Shown here in pieces: positions 11,906 through 23,731 of a stretch of 64,000 bases of DNA. Within the stretch, counting starts at the first letter, position 1. Each line of letters starts with the position of its first letter. The position numbers and the translations under genes were made by a program. A model generated the notes under the pieces. The model did not search any database and had not been told where the DNA came from. It was given only the letters and a program-made list of their open reading frames with translations. Location: the NCBI GenBank assembly GCA_951799445.1, contig OX637292.1, positions 10,915,296 through 10,979,295 of the forward strand, given 5' to 3'. Source of the stretch: Pseudisothecium myosuroides. Its lineage: Eukaryota; Streptophyta; Bryopsida; Hypnales; Lembophyllaceae.

Positions 11906-14900
11906 TCTTAATATATAGGGAAGTGCTAGAAGAGTTGTGTTCTCTTAATTTTACCACGTGTTACTACATTTCGTCAGTTTGTGATAAATCCGTGCCTTGT
12001 TTTGGTTGATCTTGCCGCATGTGATTTGTCCTCTGTTTGGAGAGGATTTTAGCTTCTCAAAGAGTGCATACAATCGGGGCAATATCATTGTGAATGAATG
12101 AGAGCGGTAAATACAGCAATACCAAAACTATATTTATTCCGATCCCAAATTTGAACCAATATTAATTATACCAACGGAGATAAGATTAACCACCAAAATT
12201 TCAATCTTGAGAGTCCAAAATAATTAAAAACCTCCAAAGATCATTTTTACAATATATGCATAAAGAAAATGGGCTTTTAAACCCAAAATAAATATACACT
12301 ACTTAACACAAGGTATTGACTTCAAATTTGATAGTAGATATTTGTTAGTAATTGTGGCAAGTGTTCGCTACAAATTAATTCATCTATTATACATTGGAGG
12401 GTGAGGACAAATGGACCAAACCTCCAAAAATATTTTCCAAAATCCCCCATCTACATTCTCTTTGAAATCTAATACAAAAATGCTAAAAAGGCAAAAGAGA
12501 CAATGAAAAAAAACTCTACTTCAAATTAATTGCAAGTCTTTGCTTTGGCAATAAAACTCCCTAAATCTATGGTCAATTGAGAAATAAACATATTTGTGTG
12601 CCATGTGTGGCCACAATAGTCACTATTGCTTGAGTCAATAATATAATACACAAAATAGACTCATTGGATTGCCCAATTTTATATCTGCCTTCATGATGAA
12701 AAAGTAGATTTCAACATGGATACATAATAGAAACTCAAAATCATCTTATTCATTAGTTTAGTGATTACATAAATTAGCATGAAATGTTAAGAAACTAGTA
12801 ATGGTTGACAATCTATTGAAAGTATATGGTATAGTAGGACTGCAAAAATTTGGTAAACCTCTAATAATTTATGTGGTACTTAAAACTTTTAGAAAATCAC
12901 TTTGAACGTTTGATTCAAATAAAATTCTTTTCATATTCAATCCCCTTACCAAAATAATCTCCTTTAAATATCAAAATGAAGTTTTTATCAAATGGATGAA
13001 AACCTTGTTCAAATGTATGAAGTCTTATTCGAGTGAATGAATTCTTTTTTAATTGATTAAAAAAGTACTTATATTATAAATTAAATATTAAAATCAATTG
13101 CAGGGTAGGGGATACATTAACCCTCATAGTTGAATGCATGGACAAGCAAGTCATTTTTCAAATTAATTATCCTACGTTGAAGTTAGTTTTGGCATAACTT
13201 ACTTAAAAAGATAATTTAGAATGTTTTGAAAAATTCTAAATTATGGTTTTTTGAAAATATAAGAATGACCCTTTCATCAAATAGATGAAAAATTCAAATG
13301 GATGAAACTTTGTTGAAATAATGAAATCTTGTTTTTAATAAATAGAAAAATAATTAGAAGAGTGGAAGTTTTGGAGTAAAAAACAAAATAATAGGAATGT
13401 TGTAATCTATTGTGATCTACAATAATTCATTTAATTATCAACTTTAAATTGAAAGTCGACAAAGAATAGAGTTACTGTACAATATGAAAGTTGAAAGGTG
13501 GACAATACAAGGCCTTTTCAATAGTGGCTTCATCTTAGTAAAAAATTTGAACACATTGATATAAATGGTAGTCACATGTGACAAAAATATTTTAATTGTA
13601 AATAAATTGTTGAGAATTTTTTAATGGAATTTATTGCATTTGAAAAGTGATATAGACTTGATAAATTTTTTTACATCCATTTTTATTTCTACTATTATTT
13701 CTATTTTTGGAAAATACAATTTAGTTTTTGATTTATTTCTATTTCCATGGAAGCTTACATTTTTGTAAGAGTAATTTCTTCACATGCATAAGGTGGCATT
13801 GAAGCATTGAAGCATATGAGTATTTCTATCTTGGAAGAACTTTCAACTATGGAAACATATGCATAAACCTTTCATCGTGGGAATATTTTCTTAACTTTAT
13901 ATTGTGAAAGACATTTTAACCATTATAGTAACTAATATCCTATACAAAAGGTTTATTTATTTCATAAATAATTCAAACCAATATACCCAAAATCTTTTGT
14001 CTACATGATTATTTTACATTTGCAAATAAATAAATATTTTTTATTTCATGATTTGAAAATCTTCAAAATGCTAGAGTAATTTTCCTCCATTATTTGAGAA
14101 TTTGTGTAAGCGTCTAATATAAGTTTAAGCTAGTAGAATGAAAATTACATGAACACTAGTAGTCAATAAAAAATTGCAATGATGAAATCTCTAGTACAAA
14201 TTCATGTTGTAAAAAAAGTAATTCAACATTTTTTTCAATGTGATTTGATGTGACTAGTAAAAATGAAGCCGATACATTCATATGGGCTAAATGGTAGGCA
14301 TTCATATAGGAAAAAAATGGTAGGCATGGAACCAAAATATAATGCATTCCTAATACTACCTTTGTGTATTCCTTTAACTCCTCTTGTTGTAACATCCATA
14401 TTTGTTTCAATGCCATACAATTAGGGAGTTGGTTGCCTCAAACATAAGGTTGTTAAGAACAATAAAAATGAATTCTTACAATATTGAATTGAACATTGTT
14501 AGCATCAATATAAGTACGTTACACGTAACAAGTGGTTCTAATATTACTAACGTATTCAATTAGAAATCAATAATGTTGAAAAGTGATGGATGAAGAGAAT
14601 GCAAGGACTTTATACAAGAAGGGGGTGGGAGGTATAACATTCCATACGGGAAATGCCAAAAAGTGTAGAAATTGCAAGCTTATCATACCTTCAAACCACA
14701 TTTAAGCATAATAAATCTAGTCTTTCTTACAATTGTTTGACTTTAAAGTTTCACCATACCTTTGGAATATCTTTTCTTTTTGCTACAATCCTTTGTTGAT
14801 GCAATAGCTAGCATATATGAAATTCAAGATAATGACACATTTCTTTATTTTCACTTTCATGTGGTTGCATACCATTTCCAAGTAGAAGATACAGTTGAAA

Positions 14901-15121
14901 ATATTTCTACAAAAAAATGCCAAGATTTTTGAAAAAAATATTTTTCACAATTGAATATTTTTACGGGCTCTAGGAAAATGCGGGAAAAAATGATGGAGAA
15001 ATTATTTTTTACTATGAATCTTCCAAACCTTATTTACTAGAATATAACTAAATAATCAGTGTTAGAAAAATATCAAAGTTGCTACTCAAATATGGTAACT
15101 GTATTGTCAATGTTTGGTTTC
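11906..15121. other. Long AT-rich spacer, nothing recognised
   Basis: No ORF with coding character, no terminal repeats and no strong tandem structure were found. The minus-strand ORFs near 14,156-14,420 are two frames of the same AT-rich stretch and show no domain. Confidence 0.5.
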
Positions 15122-15563
15122 CATTAGAAGAAATATGAGCCCTTAGGAGGGCTGTGAATTCCCGGACAGCACGGAACATTGGCTGTAAAAACGTATATAT
15201 AGATTAGCAAACTACAGGGCCTGATTTGAGCGGGATATTTCAATAATATAGTATAGAAAATATTAAAAAATATTAATATTAAATTATATACGGAATTTCA
15301 AAATTCCCAAGTCTGATGTGATCGAAATTATTCTCAACCTAAATTATTATTTAATTATTATTTTAAAATTTTAAAATATTATTTAATTATATTTTTTTAA
15401 TCTTTTTATTATTTTTATTATTTTTTATTGTGGCCAATATTCATCATTGATGATGAATAGTGACCATTGCCCCTCAAAGGGGCTGTGAGTTTCATTGCGG
15501 GGAGCTCACAAGCCTTTTGTTAAAAGAAAGGAGCCCTACCAAAGGCTAAATTTTTTTCTAATG
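15122..15563. mobile_element. MITE-like element with CATTAGA-type inverted ends
   Basis: The left end is cattagaagaaatatgagcc; the complement of the right end is cattagaaaaaaatttagcc. Both are followed inward by a gggct or ccctt shoulder. The core is very AT-rich (ttaatatt, aatattaatatt). TTTC lies directly outside both ends and could be a target duplication. Same family as 3,161, 41,295 and 61,522. Confidence 0.65.
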
Positions 15564-16515
15564 TTTCCAAGTTATTATTATCAATTAACAATTGCAACAT
15601 TATTAATTCATCTCCACAAAGATTTTTTCTAAAATTCTTTATTACTTGTCAATGAAGCTTTCAAATCCAAAACTACTTATAAATGCTCTTTTTTAAGGCA
15701 AAACTAGATATTTTCCTTGTGTTTTGTTAAGGTCAACTACGCGAACTTTCAATAAAATTTTCTTGAAGTATGTATTCTATAAGTAAAGACTTGAAAATCC
15801 CTATTAATTGTAAGAACATTTTCCCTCAACGTGAAAGTGAGTATTTTTGGCATTTTTTAAAGGTATAATATTTTCTCCAAACTATATAGAAAATCGGATG
15901 TGTGTGCTCCCAAATTGAGAATTTTGATAATATTTTCCTATACAAGGTGGGATTTCAAAAAGAAAAAATAACCCAAGAAAATTATCATTCATTAGATAAA
16001 ACCATTACATCAATTTTTCCTTAGTGTTGTGACACTAATTTACTAAAGTTACACTATATTGAAATAGTGTAGATTGAAATATTTTTATATTGTATTGATC
16101 TTGACAAAAAATTTTGTAGTGGCACTAATTTTCCAGGTGACGCTAATTTCACCCCTTGGCTATTGAGACAAAGCATTGGAGTTGAAAAATGGGCATTGTG
16201 AGAAATGTCTTCAATCGGTAAAACCTTGATGCGAAAATGAAAAATGGCAATTGCAATTGGGAGAGTGTTGTAGTGAGCAACATGTATCCTATAATTTGAT
16301 TTGTTAATGAAAATATTAAGAATGAAATTCAAATAGAACATTACGTGTCATTTTGTCCCAAAGGTCAAGAATGAGGCTTGTCATAGCTTTAAATTCATTT
16401 CCGACTTGTGTAAATAATTTTTTTGGAAGCTTCCAATATCAAATTAAACAAATCTCTCTTAGTTGTCAATCTCTTTTATCAAATAAAATAAATGCAACAA
16501 TACATACATACATAC

Positions 16516-16558
<43 letters not shown>

Positions 16559-17260
16559 GTATATATGTACAATCCAATAGTTAGGAGCTTTTCAAAAACT
16601 TTGTATAAAATGTCAAATTTCTTTACAAAGTCACTAGAACTATCTAAATAAACAAAAGCCCTCATCAAATCTCTTAGTAGTTTAGGGTTTAAATTTTGGT
16701 TAATTCAAATGTAGAAGGTAATATGTAAATACGAATCATTCTTTAACATCAAACAAATATGCTCCTAAATATATTTACAACAACAATATTCTCTATATTG
16801 ACATTCATTTCATTTAATATATACTATCAAAGACGTTGATTTACTGGTAATTTCAAAAATAAAAAATGTTTAAATAAACCTCTATTTCAAGCTACACAAA
16901 ATAGTAAAATTAGGTTGCCCCTCACTAATTTATTGACAATCTACACCATATAAATATGTATAGTTACTGTAGAAGGATGCACTAATGTAGGAACCATGTG
17001 TGTTGCATGGATTGGTGCAGTGGTTCATGGCTCGGGTTTAGAGAATTGCATGCACCTCCATGTGGACAAGCAATGAGTCATGAGGTAAGAAACCTCTCTC
17101 GTTACGGCAACCTAACTGTTAAGGCAACCCAATTTCACTACTTTGTGAAGTAACTTTGAAAAGACTTGAAACTTTTAAAGGTCATTTACTTTAAAACAAG
17201 CCCATCAAAAGTGCATGTTAAAGTCCAAAGTGAATAATTATATACTTAACACAATCTATT
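15564..17260. other. AT-rich spacer with a TA microsatellite
   Basis: No gene was recognised. At 16,500-16,568 a catacata stretch runs into about 17 TA dinucleotides and a tatgtata tail, the usual plant AT microsatellite. Homology to the 3' flank of TNL copy C begins at about 17,260 (ttgtaaataaag, also at about 47,176). Confidence 0.6.
16500..16568. repeat. Compound microsatellite (CATA)n(TA)n
   Basis: A short run of cata units is followed by an uninterrupted TA run at about 16,518-16,552 and an imperfect tail. Simple sequence repeat. Confidence 0.95.
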
Positions 17261-17782
17261 GTAAATAAAGTTTGACATCAACTATGTGATATTAATAATA
17301 ATGACAAGTGCTTGCTATAAAGTGTTTCAATGTGTTCTACTAAGATATAACAAAGTGAAATCAAATATGGACAATTCAATAGAAAAAAAATTACTTGGAG
17401 GTTTGCGGTTGATCAAAAATTACAATGATGAAATTAAGTTGTAGTTAAAAATTCTCTTTGCACAATTGAAATAGTTATATACCATATCATCCAATCAAAA
17501 CATCATAACAATTGACTATAAAAAATGATTAATATCGAAATAAGGTGACTACAATTTGATAATAAGTTATACAATCAATTTGGAATTTGGCTATAATAAA
17601 ATATCATTTATCAATTATACAAATGAATCATCTTCATCATCTTCATGGGATTCTTCTTCTCCATCAGAATCAACTATCCAATACCACCAAAAGACTCTAC
17701 AGATCATGTTATTTGATCGATACAAAAGTGGACATAGTTCCTTGAGAAGCTTAGCACAAGGCCCTTCACCTTCCAAGGCAAC

Positions 17783-20700
17783 CTATAATCCCCTATCACT
17801 CTCATCCACCCTCCGCTCCCATTGTGCTTCAAAATGAACTTCACTTTTTGCAACAATCTGAAGCTCCTCCAAAGATTGTAAGCAACCAAAATCTAATATT
17901 CTCTCAAAATGGTTTGGAGATAGACCCATGAGTATCAATTCCATCACACAAGGGCAATCCACTCCTTCCAAATTTCTCACGGTAGGGCAATTATCCACAA
18001 CAACTACATGCAAGGAGCTGCATGGTCTCAAGTTAGGCATGTGAACTAAAGAACCCAAACTACACAATTGCACATGTTGTAAAGAATCATAGATCCCTGC
18101 ATACTCGTCAATGCTTGAATTTCCAGATATGGTAACTATCTCCAACTTTTGAAGGTGCCAAAGATCTAAGTCACGAAGGCAATCAAGCCCTTGTAAATTC
18201 AATGTTGTCAAATCGTCACAATCAAAAAGTTGCAATACCACAAGATTTTTCAACTCTTGCATTCTCTTGCTTGCAACAAGTCGCGCATCAACAAGGGTCA
18301 TGGAAGAAATGTGGAGCCTAATAAGCTTTGACCATTTTTTAATTGGTGTTGAAGAATCACCTCCCAAATTCATTCCTCCAAGTTGAAACACACCCAAAGC
18401 ATTCTTCAATCCATTCACTTTATGGTCCGTTGCATACCACTTAGCAAACTCCATATACAAAGAAGGCACATCAATGTAAATATCTTCATAGTCCATCTCG
18501 TTTGAGAAGTCGAAATCGATCATGCCGGACTTTCTTAAATCCAACAACTGCATCAAGTGATAAACATACATTCTTACATTAGATATTGTGGATCAAAATC
18601 TCCATACTAGAATTGGTCATTTATACCAAACACAAAATAAAGGCCTCAACAAGCATACATAATATTCCTAAACAATCCAATAAATCATTAGAAAACACAA
18701 TAAAAAATATAACTCCTAAAAACTCACAAATTGACAACAACTAAAAGCCTCAATAAAACCCAAACAAAATGAGAGAAACTCACTTTTTCGATGATAATAG
18801 TTGGAGATTCATCATGAAGACGACACAACCAACCAAGCTCACCGCCATACCAAGAATCCCAGGCCACCCCAAAATAAAGTGCAACATCCAAAAATAACAG
18901 CTTTTCACTAAAGTCAAAAGTGCTAAATTGCAAACCCAAAATACCAAATAAATCTTTCGACGACCTCAATACATCCTTCGCCAAATTCATTTCCTTTTCA
19001 AGATGATCCTTCCAAGCCAAAAGTTGATTTCCCTTTGCTCTACCCAATTGAGAAAAGAAATCTGCCAATGTCGTCAATGCCACAGGGTGATACAATCCAC
19101 TGTTTGGGGAATGAAACCAACATTTCCGTATGCAAATTCCAAGAATGTTTTGTTCTTCACTTGTCAATTCAAAAATAGCCTTCATAGGAGCAGCACGTTG
19201 CAAAAAAAGTGCTCCAGCTTCTTCAACCCTCAATGTTGGCATTGGCATGTACAATTGCAAGTTGGGTAACAAATCTTCAAGAATTGCTTTGCTACTTGAA
19301 GTGATCATGATTCTACTCTCTGGGTGGAATCCCATACTCAAATAGTCTTGGACTTCTTGTAACAAATGCTCATTGTAATTGGTATTGTCAATAATCAAAA
19401 ACACCCGCTCCCGCTTTAAGAAAGTTTTCATTTGCATCAATCCTTAACATATGCACATCACCATACTAGAGATATCCATTAACATGAGATGGGCCTCAGA
19501 CCGGGTTTTTTTTAAAGAGAAGTTCTTCTACATGTATGCTTCTATTTGCAACTGTGTATGATTGAAATCATATATATTTATCTTTTAGAGTTGTAGTTAC
19601 ATATCTTCTATACAACTTAAGAATTTCAGATGTTTGTGGAGAAATTTGAAACTACTAGGAATTTTTGTGGAAAAAGTGAAAATTATTCATAGAGTACAAA
19701 ATATGCTTATATGTTCTCAAAATTTCTTCATAGATGAATGTTAAAGTGGACACCCCAAAAACTACCACTTTTTAAAGGGTCAAAATTCTTTATGATAGAA
19801 TTTCTAAAATTGTTTCTTTTACAAAGGTGCATATTGATTTAAGTCATGCGCACACAATGAAGATGGCATATTTAGACATGGCATGGTTTTGGAGTTGACC
19901 ACCTTTTGTTGTAAAACATCATGGTGCACATCAATTTATAGTGTCACTGGAAAATTGGAAAATCAACATTCTATGGTTATAGGACCATATTACAATAAAA
20001 TATTAGATTCTATGAACTTATCAAAATTTCAAACTTGAATAAAAACTACACTTGGTGACCTTTGTTTCATTTGCTGGGCTCAAACTCACAAATGCTCATT
20101 GGAACAACTCAAATTCACATCAAGGGCAAAGACCTAAAAGACATCAAAATAATTACACTACACGTTGATTTGTGAATCAAGCTCTCTCTAATTAGAAAAG
20201 TCAAAAACACAACAATGAGGCAATATTTAGTATCATTCTCAAAAAATGTGTTTAAGCTCCTCCTACAAAAAGAATAAACTCAAAAATTGCATATCTCCAT
20301 TTGTCGGGCCACACAAAGTCATTTCACCATCCAATTATGTAGTGATTAAAGCTAACCATGCTCCACCAAACTCTCCATGAAACTCAACCACTTTGCAAAT
20401 ATCTCTAATAGCTCACATCCTAGATTATAGGAAATCACAACTAGCATTACTTTAAACCAACTCATGTCTCATTCATTTGAGGTTAAATTCACTAATTATA
20501 GTCATTTCATAATAACCTACAACAAAATGATTTCAAATTGGAAATCAAAATTCTACTTCACTTTCAAGCATTGAAAATCATCAAATTCAAAACAAGAAGC
20601 ATTGCCATACCTTTTCAACATTAGCACCGATGCAATCCACCACCTCCTTCTCAAAGCCACAAAGCATCTTGAGCATCCACTTTTGACGCCGAGCTCTCGA

Positions 20701-23700
20701 TCCATGACGCATGTCAACATAGCATACTTTACCTAAGAACTCTCCGTAGAAGTAATCATGCAAAGCTTTTGCCAACATGGTTTTGCCAAGCCCAGCCATT
20801 CCGTATACTCCCAACACTCTTGCTCCAACAATGGTGTCCTCTACAAATTCTCTTGACATGAGCTACACATCAATAGAAATTGTCAAAAGAATCCAACTTC
20901 AACTCTTCAAATGGATCACTAAAACTAAACATCAAATGATCTTCAAGGTGCTCAAAAGTATGCACTAGAGTAACTCAAAGACATTAGTTGCAACTCCAAA
21001 CTACTACAACAAGTAGCAACTATTGATAATCAAAAAAACTTATAAACTTAGTATGCCTATTATAAATAAATATCCATATGTAGAAGCCTTAAATTTTAAT
21101 GATAGAAACATTTATGTTAGAAATTCTATACAAACATGACTGCTTCCAAAGGTAACCTAAGAAACAAAGTGAACATACAAATCTAGGATATACTTATAGA
21201 TCCACAAATTAATGCAAACACATTGTGAAAGACATTGTAATGCATAATAAAAAATTCAACAAGAGTTACAAGACCAAGAAGTCTCAAGTACCTCACACAT
21301 TCGACCTGAACCAACCATGCTTTTAGAGTTGCCAAAGAGCAAGTCTGGAGGAGACAACTTGAAAATGCTCTCAACAACACACTTCCTATAAGCCACCTCC
21401 TTCCTTGAAACCTTTCCAAAATCCAAGCCATTTGACTTGCACAAGGCTCTTACAGCCACACTCCATTTAGACAAGTCAATCCGGTCATCACATGTAGCAT
21501 GTTCTTTCCAAATGGGCATCCAACGTTCCTCATTCTTGACCTTGTCAATGGATAACTTGAAAAACAAGGGGAGCAATTTCAACTTGCTACCACCACCTCT
21601 TGTACCTTGTTGAGTAGCATAAAACTCAACCAACTCTATCATTGGCCACTTGGAACACAAAAACTCTTCGGACAACACAATCACCGCAACATGACACAAT
21701 CGAGCTGCTTCAATGATAAGAGGTGTAAAGTCCTCGCCTTTAGGCAAACTATGGTGCCTCTGATCAAAGAACGGGAAGCAGTGTCCCATGCGTTCAAGAT
21801 CCACACACAATTGCTCCACAAAATCTTTTTGAGCTCCCGAGTGACTAAGAAATATCTTATGTTTGGCTCCATCCAACTTAAACGAGCTGCAAAATAGTAC
21901 ATGAGTTGGCCAATGATCAAAAAGCTTTGAGCAATCATGCAAATCCAATGGATCTGATTCTCAACACATACCCAAGCCCAATGGTCACAATAGGCCTCAT
22001 CACATGAGGTTCAAATGAAATTAGAGACATGGTCAACACTCCATTGACCATTTTATACTTCAATTGGGGTAAAAACACCCAAAACCATCTGTAGACCTAT
22101 TCTTGACAAGTAGACTTCTTCTGAAAGTGTCCCCAAAAGTGCAATTAAACCACTTACACACTTAATTGTAATTAATTGACTACTAATTTTCTAGATTTCA
22201 GTTTTAAAATCAGCCTATGCAATGGTTTTAGTGGTCCAGGGAGCTTCCACTTTCAAGATTTATAGTAATTACATCGCTTATTCAAAAATTCTTTTTTTTT
22301 CCTAATTCACAAATTTCAATTGTTGACACTACAAAAATGTTTTTTCTTAAAAAAAAGGGGGGCCTTCAACTTTGCTGAATTGCTTAATTTGTCACCTTTG
22401 GGTGTTTTCACCTTACTATGATTCATCAATGTGAATATTTCAATATCAATAACACATCTCAACACACTTCCCTTCTTCAAAATTTCATACTTTCGTGCAA
22501 TGAAAACTGATCATACCTTGAACTCCACGGAACAACTTCTTAGCATGATGACACACCACAAAAACAGACTACAATCTATGAGAAAAAATTGACAATCTCC
22601 CAGAAGGTTTGAAACAATAGTCTACCTCACGGGCTGCACACCATGTGAGCTCCCAAAAGGACCAAGCACCATGTCACTTGCTGCTCCCAAGGGCTGGCAT
22701 GAGAATAACAGGGACTCCGGTACCTGTTCAGTGGTCAAAAACTGGATACCGTCATGACATTTTGTGTTGTATGGTACTAACGAGGTTGAAAACTGCTCTC
22801 AAACTACAACCTAGAAATAACCTTTGATGTAATTCACTTATAATACAAAGACTCCAAGGTGCAGGATTGAGAAAATCATTTCCTATCCATCTAGATTCAA
22901 ACCAATCGAAAAGGCTAGGACTATGTTCTCTTCCATAACTTAGGAAACAGCAATTACAGATCAAAGGCAGTTTCCCAAATCCAAGGAAATTCCGACTGAG
23001 TTGGAAAGAAACGATGCCAGAGTTTCATTTCCCATCATTAAATGAGCTCCATAATGGGCATGTCAAGGATGTGAAACGCACTGCACTTGCAAGCTGGAAT
23101 TGACCATCATCGTTCAGTAGCGCAGTATCAAGAACAACACCATTGCCTACATCCTTGATACGCTTCGCATCCCCGCCATCCTCTGCCAAATGGTTGACCA
23201 CGGCATCAGGAGACTCAATCAACAAACAACATACTCCATGAGGGACAATAAATCAAACATCAAAACGCAAGATGGATGCTTCCCAAGACAAAGCTCCGAA
23301 AATTCGACTCCAAAAACGATATCAAGGAGTTGGACACTTCTGCTAATCATCAACTCCAGAATGGCATCAAGCAAACAAAAAATTCAAGCATCCCAAAGAC
23401 TTGGAACACCCCATTCATTCCTCATTACCGGGTAGAGCAGAACGCAATCGCTTCCTAAGCGGACCCGCTACCTCACTGGGTGGGATACAAGCCAGTACTC
23501 CAGACGACCCTCTTGCAGCATCCCTGCGGAGGAAAGCACTAGGATTAGAATTTCATAAATGCGCGGAATGTTGATGGAGGAGGGGCGTGCGGGGTCTTGC
23601 ATACAGAGTCATGAAGAATAGAGGGGATACCTCGTCTCCTTAGCGAGCACTGAGACAGAGCGCGGTGAGCGTGGCTCAGAGGGCGGGGGGGAAGCGCGAG

Positions 23701-23731
23701 AGACGGAAGGCTTGGAACGCGAGGAATACAT
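17783..23731 (-). pseudogene. TNL immune receptor copy A, almost intact but disabled
   Basis: This is a TIR-NB-LRR receptor gene, closely similar to copy C over exons and introns. By comparison with C the exons are 23,631-23,731, 23,429-23,523, 23,082-23,233, 22,626-22,723, 21,292-21,886 (TIR), 20,611-20,862 (P-loop GMAGLGKT), 18,784-19,443 (kinase-2 to LHD) and 17,783-18,547 (LRR). Exons 1-6 match C in length and phase. Three defects are visible. The first codons read Met-Tyr instead of Met-Gly, removing the myristoylation glycine. The acceptor before exon 7 is AA where C has AG (19,444); the next AG shifts the frame by one base into an immediate stop. A TAG at 17,783-17,785 replaces the Gln codon of C and removes the last 30-odd residues plus an acidic tail. 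It is either a recent pseudogene or a TIR-P-loop product ending near exon 6. Confidence 0.85.
21292..21886 (-). CDS. TIR-domain exon of TNL copy A
   Basis: One open exon of 595 nt, acceptor ttttgcag and donor gag|gtactt, encoding the whole TIR domain. The start motif is KHKIFLSHSGAQKDFVEQL, followed by PFFDQRHHSLPKGEDF and LSEEFLCSKWPMIEL. The glutamate of IEL sits where TIR NADase domains carry their catalytic Glu. No internal damage is visible, so this domain could still be made even though later exons are broken. Confidence 0.9.

Noticed and set aside
11598..11918. 106-codon plus-strand ORF
   Set aside because: Lies inside a TTAA element, is low-complexity (Phe, Lys, Ser, Pro) and is not conserved in the related copies.
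22645..22827. Plus-strand ORF over exon 4 of copy A, also present in copy C
   Set aside because: It is the antisense shadow of a spliced TNL exon whose minus-strand frame and splice phases fit the receptor.
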